A stretch of DNA of 64,000 nt from NCBI RefSeq assembly GCF_900095225.1, contig NZ_LT607423.1:103991-167990 (forward strand), read 5' to 3'. The stretch is from Pseudomonas sp. UMAB-08 (lineage in GTDB: Bacteria; Pseudomonadota; Gammaproteobacteria; Pseudomonadales; Pseudomonadaceae). Under the pieces are notes generated by a model. That model was given only the letters and a program-made list of their open reading frames with translations, did no database searches and was not told the origin of the DNA. This document shows positions 35,546 to 43,811 of this stretch, piece by piece. Position 1 is the first letter of the stretch; every line of letters begins with the position of its first letter. Made by a program: the position numbers and the translations under genes.

Positions 35546-36649
35546 GTGACCGAAACATTTTATGAAGTGATGCGCAGACAGGGCATCTCACGTCGGAGCT
35601 TTCTCAAGTTCTGCTCCCTAACCGCGACGTCACTGGGGCTTGGCCCTGCGTTCATGCCAAAAATCGCCTGGGCGATGGAGAACAAGCCGCGCACGCCGGT
35701 GCTCTGGCTGCATGGCCTGGAATGCACCTGCTGTTCCGAGTCGTTCATCCGCTCCGCGCACCCGCTGGCCAAGGACGTGGTGCTGTCGATGATCTCCCTC
35801 GATTATGACGACACCCTGATGGCTGCTGCCGGGCACCAGGCCGAAGCCATCCTCGACGAGGTCATGACCAAATACAAAGGCAACTACATCCTCGCCGTTG
35901 AGGGCAACCCGCCGCTGAATCAGGACGGCATGAGCTGCATCATCGGCGGCAAGCCGTTCATCGAACAATTGAAGCGTGTTTCCCGCGATGCCAAGGCGAT
36001 CATTTCCTGGGGCTCCTGCGCCAGTTGGGGCTGCGTGCAAGCGGCCAAACCCAACCCGACCCAAGCGGTGCCGATCCACAAGGTCATCACCGACAAACCG
36101 ATTATCAAAGTACCGGGCTGTCCGCCGATTGCCGAAGTCATGACGGGTGTAATCACCTACATGCTGACCTTCGACCGCTTGCCTGAGCTGGATCGTCAGG
36201 GTCGGCCGAAAATGTTTTACAGCCAGCGTATCCACGACAAGTGCTATCGCCGTCCGAACTTCGACGCCGGTCAGTTTGTCGAGGCCTGGGACGATGACGC
36301 CGCACGCAAGGGCTACTGCCTTTACAAAGTTGGCTGCAAGGGCCCGACCACCTACAACGCTTGCTCGACCGTGCGCTGGAACGGCGGCACCAGCTTCCCG
36401 ATTCAATCCGGGCACGGCTGTATTGGCTGTTCCGAGGAAGGGTTCTGGGACAAAGGTTCGTTCTATCAGCACCTGACCGACGTCAACGCTTTTGGTGTGG
36501 AGGCCAATGCCGATCAAATCGGCCTTGCCGCAGGTGTCACGGTCGGCGCTGCAGTCACTGCGCATGCCGCAGTGACCGCCCTCAAACGCGCCAGCAACGG
36601 CAAAACGCCCACTGCACCGCATGACGCCCCAGCGACAAGACAGGAATAA
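35546..36649 (+). CDS. hoxK: Membrane-bound [NiFe] hydrogenase small subunit (O2-tolerant type)
   Basis: The 367-aa precursor begins with a Tat signal (twin-arginine SRRSFLKF, likely cut after AWA at residue 43). In mature numbering, Cys17, 19 and 20 lie in LECTCCSES, Cys115 and 120 in SWGSCASWGC, and Cys149 in VPGCPP. These are the six cysteines of the O2-tolerant [4Fe-3S] proximal cluster. Distal and medial cluster motifs follow (IHDKCYRRPNFDAG, YNACSTVRWN, GCIGCSE). A C-terminal hydrophobic helix (GLAAGVTVGAAVTAHAAVTAL) anchors it in the inner membrane, facing the periplasm. The GTG start has GGGGAGGAG upstream. Very similar to R. eutropha HoxK. Confidence 0.97.
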   Translation: MTETFYEVMRRQGISRRSFLKFCSLTATSLGLGPAFMPKIAWAMENKPRTPVLWLHGLECTCCSESFIRSAHPLAKDVVLSMISLDYDDTLMAAAGHQAEAILDEVMTKYKGNYILAVEGNPPLNQDGMSCIIGGKPFIEQLKRVSRDAKAIISWGSCASWGCVQAAKPNPTQAVPIHKVITDKPIIKVPGCPPIAEVMTGVITYMLTFDRLPELDRQGRPKMFYSQRIHDKCYRRPNFDAGQFVEAWDDDAARKGYCLYKVGCKGPTTYNACSTVRWNGGTSFPIQSGHGCIGCSEEGFWDKGSFYQHLTDVNAFGVEANADQIGLAAGVTVGAAVTAHAAVTALKRASNGKTPTAPHDAPATRQE

Positions 36650-36655
36650 CCATCG

Positions 36656-38512
36656 ATGAGCAACTATTCGACCCAGGGTTTCGACCTGAACAACACTGGC
36701 CGACGCATCGTCGTTGACCCTGTCACTCGCATCGAAGGCCACATGCGCGTAGAGGTCAACCTCGACGCCAACAACATCATTCGCAACGCGGTCTCCACAG
36801 GCACCATGTGGCGCGGCCTCGAAGTGATTCTCAAGGGCCGCGACCCGCGTGACGCCTGGGCCTTCGTCGAGCGCATCTGTGGCGTGTGCACAGGCTGCCA
36901 CGCGCTGGCCTCAGTGCGTTCGGTCGAAGATGCTCTGGGCATCCGCATTCCGCCGAACGCGCACCTGATCCGCGAAATGATGGCCAAAACCCTGCAGATC
37001 CATGACCACGCGGTGCACTTCTATCACCTGCATGCGCTGGACTGGGTGGACGTGGTGTCCGCACTCAAGGCCGACCCCAAGCGCACCTCGGAATTGCAGC
37101 AACAGGTCTCGCCGTCTCACCCGTTGTCGTCGCCTGGCTATTTCCGCGACGTGCAGAATCGGCTGAAGAAGTTTTTCGAAAGCGGCCAACTCGGACCGTT
37201 CATGAATGGTTATTGGGGCAACCCTGCCTACCAATTGCCGCCTGAAGCCAACCTGATGGCGGTCACCCATTACCTCGAAGCCCTCGACCTGCAAAAAGAA
37301 TGGGTGAAGATCCACACCATTTTCGGTGGCAAGAACCCGCACCCGAACTACCTGGTGGGCGGCGTGCCCTGCGCGATCAATATCGACGGCGACCTGGCCG
37401 CCGGTGCCCCGCTGAACATGGAACGGCTGAACTTCGTCCGCGCCCGCATCGATGAAGCGCTGACCTTCTGCCGCAACGTTTATGTACCGGATGTGTTGGC
37501 CATCGGCACCATCTACAAACAGAAAGGCTGGCTTCATGGCGGCGGCCTGGCGGCGACCAACGTGATGGACTATGGCACTTACGCCAAGGTCAATTACGAC
37601 GACAGCACCAACCAACTGCCGGGCGGCGCGATTCTCAATGGCAACTGGGACGAGATCCTTCCGGTTGACCCTCGCGATCCGGAGCAAGTGCAGGAGTTCG
37701 TCACCCACTCTTGGTACAACTACCCGGACAACGATAAAGGCCTGCACCCGTGGGACGGCATCACCGAGGCCAATTACGAGCTGGGGGCGAAGACCAAGGG
37801 CACCCGCACCGCCATCGAAGAAGTCGACGAAAGCGCGAAGTACTCTTGGGTCAAATCGCCTCGCTGGCGCGGGCATGCCATGGAGGTCGGGCCACTGGCT
37901 CGCTACATCCTGGGGTATGCCCACGCACTCAAAGGCAACCCGCACTGCCAGCGGGTCAAAGAGCAGCTTGAGGGCGCATTGCAGGCGGTCAACCACAGCC
38001 TGCCCAAGACCCTCGGCATGCCTGAGACCGACTACAGCGCCAAAATACTGCTGCCAAGCACCATCGGCCGCACCCTGACCCGCGCGCTGGAGGCCGAATA
38101 CTGTGCGGAGATGATGGTCGACGACTGGAACGAGCTGATGACCAACATCCGCAACGGTGACCGCTCCACCGCCAACGTCGAGAAATGGGACCCTGCCACC
38201 TGGCCGTCCGAAGCCAAAGGTGTCGGCATCGTCGCCGCACCGCGTGGCGCGCTGGGCCACTGGATACGCATCAAAGACGGCCGCATCGAAAACTATCAGT
38301 GCGTCGTGCCGAGCACCTGGAACGGCAGCCCGCGTGACGCCAAGGGACAGATTGGGGCTTTCGAAGCCGCCTTGATGAACACCCCCGTGGCCATTCCTGA
38401 TCAGCCGGTGGAAATCCTGCGCACCCTGCACTCCTTCGACCCTTGTATGGCCTGCGCCACCCACGTGATGAGCGAGGACGGCGCAGAGCTGAGCACCGTC
38501 AAGGTGAGCTGA
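36656..38512 (+). CDS. hoxG: Membrane-bound [NiFe] hydrogenase large subunit
   Basis: The 618-aa catalytic subunit oxidises H2 at the Ni-Fe(CN)2CO site. The N-terminal ligand motif RICGVCTGCHALAS and the C-terminal DPCMACATH supply the four Ni cysteines. After the His comes a 15-residue tail (VMSEDGAELSTVKVS) removed by HoxM once the metals are in place. It has no signal of its own and is exported together with HoxK. The sequence follows R. eutropha HoxG almost residue for residue at the N-terminus. It starts seven bases after hoxK. Confidence 0.97.
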   Translation: MSNYSTQGFDLNNTGRRIVVDPVTRIEGHMRVEVNLDANNIIRNAVSTGTMWRGLEVILKGRDPRDAWAFVERICGVCTGCHALASVRSVEDALGIRIPPNAHLIREMMAKTLQIHDHAVHFYHLHALDWVDVVSALKADPKRTSELQQQVSPSHPLSSPGYFRDVQNRLKKFFESGQLGPFMNGYWGNPAYQLPPEANLMAVTHYLEALDLQKEWVKIHTIFGGKNPHPNYLVGGVPCAINIDGDLAAGAPLNMERLNFVRARIDEALTFCRNVYVPDVLAIGTIYKQKGWLHGGGLAATNVMDYGTYAKVNYDDSTNQLPGGAILNGNWDEILPVDPRDPEQVQEFVTHSWYNYPDNDKGLHPWDGITEANYELGAKTKGTRTAIEEVDESAKYSWVKSPRWRGHAMEVGPLARYILGYAHALKGNPHCQRVKEQLEGALQAVNHSLPKTLGMPETDYSAKILLPSTIGRTLTRALEAEYCAEMMVDDWNELMTNIRNGDRSTANVEKWDPATWPSEAKGVGIVAAPRGALGHWIRIKDGRIENYQCVVPSTWNGSPRDAKGQIGAFEAALMNTPVAIPDQPVEILRTLHSFDPCMACATHVMSEDGAELSTVKVS

Positions 38513-38527
38513 GTAATCAAGGCATCC

Positions 38528-38551
38528 GGCAGGTGCGACAAGGCACCTGCC
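38528..38551 (+). other. Intercistronic hairpin between hoxG and hoxZ
   Basis: GGCAGGTGC (38528-38536) pairs perfectly with GCACCTGCC (38543-38551) around loop GACAAG. It sits 16 bases after the hoxG stop and 17 before the hoxZ start. Without a T-run it more likely stabilises the abundant hoxKG message or lowers downstream expression than stops transcription. Confidence 0.6.
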
Positions 38552-38568
38552 CTTCCAAAGGTGAAGAT

Positions 38569-39252
38569 ATGACCCTCCAGACCGAAACACCCATGGGCCT
38601 GCCGGAGTACGTTTACGAGGCACCGGTGCGCCTGTGGCATTGGATCAATGCCGCCTGCATTCTGGTGCTGGCGGTAACCGGGTATTTAATCGGCTCACCG
38701 CTGCCCTCCCAGCCAGGCGAGGCCAGCGCGCACTTCCTGATGGGCTACATCCGCTTCGCGCACTTCAGCGCAGGGTATGTGTTTGCCATTGGCATCTTGG
38801 GCCGCGCCTATTGGGCGCTGGTGGGCAACCATCACGCCCGCGAGTTGTTCTCGGTTCCGGTGTTTAGCAAAGCCTACTGGACCGATTTCCTCAGTTGGCT
38901 GCGCTACTACCTGTTCATCGGGCCTACCCCGGCGCCCACATTCGGGCACAACCCACTGTCGCGCTTCGCGATGTTTTTCGTCTTCCTGCTGAGCTCACTG
39001 TTCATGGTGCTGACCGGTTTCGCCCTATACGGCGAAGGTTCGCAAATGGGCTCATGGCAGGAACGGATGTTCGGCTGGGTACTGCCACTGCTCGGGCAAT
39101 CCCAACAAGTCCACACCCTGCATCACTTGGGCATGTGGGTCATCGTGGTGTTCATCATCCTGCATGTGTACGCCGCTGTGCGCGAAGAAATCAGCGGTCG
39201 CCTCAGCCTGATCGGCGGGATGATCTCCGGCTACAAGACCTTCAAAAAATGA
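38569..39252 (+). CDS. hoxZ: Cytochrome b subunit of the hydrogenase
   Basis: This 227-aa Ni/Fe-hydrogenase b-type cytochrome has four membrane helices. Heme-ligand His candidates lie in PVRLWHWINAA, YIRFAHFSAGYVF and LHHLGMWVIVVFIILHVYAA. It anchors HoxKG in the membrane and passes electrons to the quinone pool. ATG 38569 has AAAGGTGA upstream; the longer open frame from 38443 overlaps hoxG and is not used. Its stop overlaps hoxM (ATGA). Confidence 0.95.
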   Translation: MTLQTETPMGLPEYVYEAPVRLWHWINAACILVLAVTGYLIGSPLPSQPGEASAHFLMGYIRFAHFSAGYVFAIGILGRAYWALVGNHHARELFSVPVFSKAYWTDFLSWLRYYLFIGPTPAPTFGHNPLSRFAMFFVFLLSSLFMVLTGFALYGEGSQMGSWQERMFGWVLPLLGQSQQVHTLHHLGMWVIVVFIILHVYAAVREEISGRLSLIGGMISGYKTFKK

Positions 39253-39908
39253 ACACACCGACAGAGTCGCACATGAACACTTCAGAATCGCCCCGTCCGC
39301 GCATCACCGTATTGGGAATCGGCAACCTGCTGTGGGCCGATGAAGGCTTCGGCGTGCGCTGTGTCGAGGCCTTGCAACAACGCTATGAGTTCGCCGACAA
39401 CGTCGCGCTGATCGATGGCGGTACCCAGGGCCTGTACCTGATCCAGCATGTGCAGGAAGCTGATTACCTGCTGATTTTCGACGCCGTCGATTACAACCTG
39501 GCCCCCGGCGAATTGAAATTCATCGCCGATGACGAAGTGCCCAAGTTTCTCGGGATCAAGAAGCTCAGCCTGCACCAGACCGGCTTTCAGGAAGTGCTGA
39601 TGCTCGCCCAACTGACCGCTCACTATCCTCAACGAGTCCTGCTGATTGGTTGCCAGCCGGAGCAGATGATGGACTATGGCGGCAGCTTGCGGCCCAGCGT
39701 CAAGGCGGCCATGGAAGGCGCACTGGACGAAGCCGTTCGGGTGCTTGAAACCTGGGGTGCCGAGCCGCGCAAACGTGCTTCGCCGCTGACCGGGGACGAA
39801 GCCGTGACCCTGCCGCATCTGGAATTGCAACGCTACGAAGGTGAACGTCCGTCCGCGCAGACCGCCTGCCGGATCGGTGACGAACGCATCCTCGCCAGGC
39901 GCACCTGA
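39249..39908 (+). CDS. hoxM: Hydrogenase maturation endopeptidase
   Basis: The 219-aa HupD/HybD-type protease contains ITVLGIGNLLWADEGFGVRC (Ni-sensing Glu/Asp), LIFDAVDYNLAPGE and LSLHQTGFQEVL (His). It removes the C-terminal tail of HoxG after nickel insertion. ATG 39249 overlaps the hoxZ stop; a second in-frame ATG at 39273 would give 211 aa and cannot be excluded. The last 45 residues are longer than in E. coli HybD and poorly conserved. Confidence 0.93.
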   Translation: MNTPTESHMNTSESPRPRITVLGIGNLLWADEGFGVRCVEALQQRYEFADNVALIDGGTQGLYLIQHVQEADYLLIFDAVDYNLAPGELKFIADDEVPKFLGIKKLSLHQTGFQEVLMLAQLTAHYPQRVLLIGCQPEQMMDYGGSLRPSVKAAMEGALDEAVRVLETWGAEPRKRASPLTGDEAVTLPHLELQRYEGERPSAQTACRIGDERILARRT

Positions 39909-39909
39909 T

Positions 39910-40269
39910 ATGTGCATCGGACTGCCCATGCAAGTGGTTGCCGTAAACCCTGGCTCAGCGCTGTGCCGGGACCGCCACGGCGAGGAACGGCTCATCGATA
40001 CAGTGCTGGTCGATACCTGCACTGTGGGTGACTGGTTGCTGATCTTCCTCGACGCGGCGCGCGAACGCCTCGATGCACAGCGGGCGGCGGAGATCGATTC
40101 GACCCTCGCCATGCTCGAAGCCGCGATGTACGGCACCCCGCCAGCGCCCGACAGCGCGCCCGGATTCAGTCTGCCCTCCGCGATGAGCACCGAACAGCTC
40201 GCCGCTCTGCTGGGCCAGATGCCCCCCGTTGCTGCGCCTACGCGGCCTAACCTCAAGGAACCCACATGA
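39910..40269 (+). CDS. hoxL: HypC-family hydrogenase chaperone HoxL
   Basis: The 119-aa protein starts MCIGLPMQVV; the exposed N-terminal Cys2 is the working residue of HypC chaperones. The beta-barrel core (VDTCTVGDWLLIFLDAARERL) is followed by a 45-residue low-complexity Ala/Pro tail. In R. eutropha HoxL assists delivery of the Fe(CN)2CO group specifically to HoxG. It starts one base after the hoxM stop. Its paralogue, the true hypC, is at 45963. Confidence 0.92.
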   Translation: MCIGLPMQVVAVNPGSALCRDRHGEERLIDTVLVDTCTVGDWLLIFLDAARERLDAQRAAEIDSTLAMLEAAMYGTPPAPDSAPGFSLPSAMSTEQLAALLGQMPPVAAPTRPNLKEPT

Positions 40270-40748
40270 GTGAATCCGCCGCCTTCATGGCGCCCATTCC
40301 CGTCACCCCTGCTATCCCGCCACTGATCACCCGTCTGGTAGAGCAATTCGATGCCACCTGGATTGGCAGCGACAACCTCGACGCCTGGCTCGCTGAAGGC
40401 GGTAACTGCCTGTTACTGCTGTGCGGTGACCCGGTGCGCCACCCTGAATCGCTGGATGTGGCAGTGGTGTTGCCCGAACTGCGCCAGGAAGTTGCCAGGC
40501 GCCATGGCTGCACCCTGCGGTTGGGCGTGGTCCATCGCGCCGAAGAAGAAGCCATCGCTGCACGCTTCGCCCTGCGCCGTTGGCCAACCCTGGTCTGGCT
40601 GCGCGACGGTGGCTACGTCACTACCATCGACGGCATGCATGACTGGGACGAATACCTCAGTCTGGCCGACAAGGCCTTGAACCTGAGCAATGCCCGCATC
40701 CCCTTGTTCGCCGAAACGCCCAGCGGCGCTACCGGCGGCTGCCAGTGA
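40266..40748 (+). CDS. hoxO: Thioredoxin-fold hydrogenase accessory protein HoxO
   Basis: The 160-aa HupG/HyaE-family protein has a thioredoxin-like fold suggested by LLLLCGDPVRHPESLDVAVVLPEL...RFALRRWPTLVWLRDGGYV, but no CxxC redox motif. HoxO/HyaE proteins bind the Tat-bearing small-subunit precursor and hold back export until it is complete. The start overlaps the hoxL stop (ATGA). Confidence 0.9.
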   Translation: MSESAAFMAPIPVTPAIPPLITRLVEQFDATWIGSDNLDAWLAEGGNCLLLLCGDPVRHPESLDVAVVLPELRQEVARRHGCTLRLGVVHRAEEEAIAARFALRRWPTLVWLRDGGYVTTIDGMHDWDEYLSLADKALNLSNARIPLFAETPSGATGGCQ

Positions 40749-40762
40749 ATAGAGGAACGCCC

Positions 40763-41605
40763 ATGGCCCCGCAAATGTACATCCCGGTGGTCGATCTAGG
40801 CCCAGGCTCTCAAGTGGAAGACGAGGTCCTCGAATACATCAGCATGCCGCAAGGTATGTACACCCACAGCGCCCCGATACTGCCCGAACCGGAAGAACTG
40901 GACACGCTGCCCGGCGCCCGTCAGGCCTTGCAAGACCTGCTGCAAATGCTCCACGCCTGCAATCGCGGTGAAGTGACCCGGAGCCTCGACCTCAGTGGGC
41001 TTGAGGCTGGCGACCGCACGCTGCTCGATCAACTGCTCGGTGAGGGCGAAGTCAGCGTACGCGTTGTCGTGCAACCTCCGTTGCGCATCCAGGAATCGAT
41101 CTTCGCCGGGGTCTGGCGAATTTACGGCGAGGGCCACGACTATGTCGAAGTCGGCGCCGCCCCTGTGCAACTGCGCACTACCGCCCATGCTGCGGCCCGA
41201 CCCGCTGCGTTTGACCTGCCGCCACAACTACCGCCTGGCGTGATGAACGCTCCGGCGATTCTCACCGAGGTGGAAGACCAGACCCGGCGCTGGAAAACCG
41301 GTAGCCCCGCGCACGTGATCAACCTGACACTGCTGCCGCTGTCCGAACAAGACATTGCCTTCCTCGACGCTTATTTGCCGGTCGGCCCGGTGCGGGCGCT
41401 GGCTCGCGGTTACGGCAATTGCCGGATCAGCAGCACCCTGGTGCACAATTGCTGGCGCGTCACCTATTTCAATTCCCAGGACGCACAAATCCTCGACACC
41501 ATTGAGATCACCGACTTGCCAGAAGTGATTTGTGCTGCGCCGGAAGACCTCAGCGATTCGCTGGAACGTTTCGAGGATGTCATTCAATGGTTCGAAGGAC
41601 AGTGA
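40763..41605 (+). CDS. hoxQ: Hydrogenase expression/formation protein HoxQ
   Basis: The 280-aa HupH/HyaF-family protein contains the typical VLEYISMPQGMYTHSAP start and LARGYGNCRISSTLVHNCWRVTYFNSQD near the end. HoxQ works with HoxO as chaperone of the small subunit. ATG 40763 has GAGGAACGCCC upstream and was preferred over a GTG at 40745 that overlaps hoxO. Soluble, no signal peptide. Confidence 0.92.
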   Translation: MAPQMYIPVVDLGPGSQVEDEVLEYISMPQGMYTHSAPILPEPEELDTLPGARQALQDLLQMLHACNRGEVTRSLDLSGLEAGDRTLLDQLLGEGEVSVRVVVQPPLRIQESIFAGVWRIYGEGHDYVEVGAAPVQLRTTAHAAARPAAFDLPPQLPPGVMNAPAILTEVEDQTRRWKTGSPAHVINLTLLPLSEQDIAFLDAYLPVGPVRALARGYGNCRISSTLVHNCWRVTYFNSQDAQILDTIEITDLPEVICAAPEDLSDSLERFEDVIQWFEGQ

Positions 41606-41606
41606 C

Positions 41607-41837
41607 ATGAGCGACAGACCCAGCTTTGAAGGCAGCTACAGGGGCGACTCAGCCCGCATCAGCGATGCCACCCGCCTGGAGTGCAAAATCTGCTGGTGGG
41701 TGTACGACCCGAGCGAAGGCGACCCCGTCTGGCAAATCGAGCCTGGCACGCCGTTTTCAGCGCTGCCGGACCATTGGTGCTGCCCGAACTGCGACGGCGC
41801 CGCCGAGCAGTTCATGGTGCTCAATGACGCCGTCTGA
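41607..41837 (+). CDS. hoxR: Rubredoxin-type hydrogenase accessory protein HoxR
   Basis: This 76-aa rubredoxin binds one Fe through CKIC and CPNC (LECKICWWVYDPSEGDP...FSALPDHWCCPNC). HoxR/HupI is reported to be needed for making or protecting the small-subunit Fe-S clusters in the presence of O2, which fits the O2-tolerant HoxK here. It starts one base after hoxQ and overlaps the hoxT start. Confidence 0.94.
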   Translation: MSDRPSFEGSYRGDSARISDATRLECKICWWVYDPSEGDPVWQIEPGTPFSALPDHWCCPNCDGAAEQFMVLNDAV

Positions 41838-42330
41838 ATCGCCAGCCTCCCCGACGCTTCAGGGTGAGGAACTGGCTGCCCACTTTAGAGATATCGCCGA
41901 CACCCGCATGCGCGGCCTGCCCTTTCTCAACCCAAGGCTGGACGTCGAGGCGGTAGGCTTCGCCGTGCAGGTTGCCGGTGAAGATGCGAGCTCTGGCGTA
42001 CTCGGCATTCTGATCACGCCCTGGTTCATGAACCTGATGTGGCTGGCGCCAGCCCTGAGTGCGCCGCTGGCCCAAGGGGCCTCCCGTGAACACTTTTTCG
42101 GTGGACAGCGTCTGACATTCATAGGCGCAGTCGACGAGGCGTTCGGGGCTTACCAAAGCTGTTCGTTGTTTTCCCCGATGTTCGAGTTCGCCGATCAAGC
42201 GGCGGCCCGCGCTACCGCCGAACAGGTGCTTACTCTGTTGCGCGATCCCCCCAAAGAGGAAGAGCCGCAACAGCCGGCGCTCAGTCGCCGCGCCCTGCTC
42301 TTCGGGCGTCGGCCGGGTGCCCCGGAATGA
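41824..42330 (+). CDS. hoxT: HybE-family hydrogenase assembly chaperone HoxT
   Basis: The 168-aa HupJ/HybE-like protein has RMRGLPFLNPRLDVEAVGF, GILITPWFMNLMWLAP and CSLFSPMFEFADQAAARATAEQVL, all family hallmarks. It assists maturation of exported hydrogenase. It starts 14 bases inside hoxR in another frame and overlaps hoxV by ATGA, so translation is coupled. Confidence 0.92.
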   Translation: MTPSESPASPTLQGEELAAHFRDIADTRMRGLPFLNPRLDVEAVGFAVQVAGEDASSGVLGILITPWFMNLMWLAPALSAPLAQGASREHFFGGQRLTFIGAVDEAFGAYQSCSLFSPMFEFADQAAARATAEQVLTLLRDPPKEEEPQQPALSRRALLFGRRPGAPE

Positions 42331-43436
42331 ATGCCTCAAGCAGTTTTTCGCAACTTGGCGGATCGCTGAGAGTGCGCCCCGGTCAGCAACCGGCGATCAT
42401 TGGCAGTCGGCCATTGCTCGCCGCCCGGCTGTTGCGAGGCCAGCCACCCGAGGCCGCAGCCCAACGACTGCCTCTGCTCTACAGCCTGTGCGGTCAGGCC
42501 CATCGTTTGACTGCACAACTGGCCATCAGCGCAGCATTGCAGGGCCAGACGAACACCCACGTAGCCGCCAGCCAGGCGTTGCTGGCAGAAACTCGCCGTG
42601 AACACTTGCGACGCGTCTTGCTGGACTGGCCGCCGCTGCTCGACCCAGGCGCTCCGCGCCCCTCTCCAGGGGAACTGCGCGCGTGGGATCAGGCACCCGA
42701 AACGGCCATGACTTTCTGGCTTGGCGGCCCGATACGCGCCTGGCTACAGCAGTGGGAAGACGACCCTCATCACGCCTTGCTGGAATGGACCGAGCGCAAC
42801 GAACACTGGCTGAGCCGCATGCTTGCCAACTGCCGCAAAGACGCAGACGCCTTGCAATTGCCGGTGCATGCACTGCAACTGATCACCGATACGCCGGCGC
42901 TGCACGCCGTGGCCGATCACCTGCGCCGTTCCACCGACTTCGCCCTGCGCCCTGAGCTGAATGGCCAGCCGTGCGAAACCGGCAGTTGGACCCGGTTCGG
43001 CGAAACACATCCGGAACGCTACACCAGCGCCTGGCTGAGGCTGGGTGCGCGGGTCGCCGAGCTGGCACGACTGTCTCTGCCCGATGCTCGCCCACCGGCG
43101 CTCGGGGTGATGGCATTGGGTCAGGACGAAGCCCTGGCCTGGAGCGAAACCGCTCGCGGTCTGTTGCTGCATCGGGTATGTCTGGAACGTAGCGGCAGCA
43201 ACGTGCTGATAGCCGACTATCAGATCGTCGCCCCCACCGAGTGGAATCTTCATCCGCAGGGCGTTCTGGCCCTGGCGCTGTCATCGCTGTCGAGCGCCGA
43301 TCCACGCAGCCAGCGCCAGGCTGAACTGTTGATGGCGGCCTTCGATCCCTGCATCGCTTTTACGCTGGAAACAGGCCCGAAAACAGCGCTGGAAACAGAC
43401 AAAGACAACCACCAAGGACAATCAAGTCATGCATGA
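42327..43436 (+). CDS. hoxV: HoxV/HupK scaffold protein for the Fe(CN)2CO group
   Basis: The 369-aa protein is a diverged paralogue of the hydrogenase large subunit. Near its end it keeps IVAPTEWNLHPQG (compare VPSTWNGSPRD in HoxG) and AAFDPCIAF, where one of the two C-terminal Ni cysteines has been lost. HoxV is proposed to carry the iron-cyanide-carbonyl centre before it enters HoxG. It overlaps hypA by eight bases. Confidence 0.9.
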   Translation: MNASSSFSQLGGSLRVRPGQQPAIIGSRPLLAARLLRGQPPEAAAQRLPLLYSLCGQAHRLTAQLAISAALQGQTNTHVAASQALLAETRREHLRRVLLDWPPLLDPGAPRPSPGELRAWDQAPETAMTFWLGGPIRAWLQQWEDDPHHALLEWTERNEHWLSRMLANCRKDADALQLPVHALQLITDTPALHAVADHLRRSTDFALRPELNGQPCETGSWTRFGETHPERYTSAWLRLGARVAELARLSLPDARPPALGVMALGQDEALAWSETARGLLLHRVCLERSGSNVLIADYQIVAPTEWNLHPQGVLALALSSLSSADPRSQRQAELLMAAFDPCIAFTLETGPKTALETDKDNHQGQSSHA

Positions 43437-43776
43437 ACTGAGTCTGGCGGGCGGCATTCTCAGCGCCGTGGAAGCAGCGGCTGCCGCTGATCCGTTCGTG
43501 CGCGTCAGCCGTTTGCGCCTGGAAGCCGGAAAGTTGGCAGGGGTCGAGGTACACGCGTTGCGTTTCGCCCTGGAGGCACTGGCACCGGGCACCTTGCTGG
43601 CCGGTGCGCAGATCGACATCGAGGAGCCGCACGGTCAGGCCTGGTGCCTGGATTGCGCCGCCACTGTGCCATTGGTCGAGCGCGGCGCACCGTGCCCGAC
43701 CTGTGGCGGTTTCTGGCTGCAACCTACCGGCGGCACCGAATTACGCATCCTCGACCTGCAGGTCGAGGATCACTGA
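43429..43776 (+). CDS. hypA: Nickel-insertion protein HypA
   Basis: The 115-aa protein starts MHELSLAGGI, with His2 as nickel ligand. It has a zinc domain with CLDCA and CPTCGG. HypA hands nickel from HypB to the large subunit. It is the first hyp gene and follows hoxV with overlap. Its last codons include a perfect 24-bp palindrome (43747-43770). Confidence 0.95.
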   Translation: MHELSLAGGILSAVEAAAAADPFVRVSRLRLEAGKLAGVEVHALRFALEALAPGTLLAGAQIDIEEPHGQAWCLDCAATVPLVERGAPCPTCGGFWLQPTGGTELRILDLQVEDH

Positions 43777-43799
43777 TAGTTGATTTCTGATTTGAAATC
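43747..43799. repeat. Perfect 24-bp palindrome at the hypA end plus a small hairpin before hypB
   Basis: Bases 43747-43770 form an uninterrupted palindrome centred on CTGCAG and encode ILDLQVED. In mRNA it could fold as a ten-base stem with a four-base loop. A second hairpin, GATTTC/GAAATC (43782-43787, 43794-43799), sits just before the hypB ribosome binding site. Together they could control the hypA/hypB boundary. Confidence 0.55.
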
Positions 43800-43811
43800 T
43801 GGAGGAACGCC

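Noticed and set aside
35630..36901. A 423-codon frame antisense to hoxK
   Set aside because: Shadow of a highly conserved hydrogenase gene.
36911..38623. A 570-codon open frame antisense to hoxG
   Set aside because: It mirrors a GC-rich coding frame, has no recognisable motif, and hoxG on the other strand is certain.
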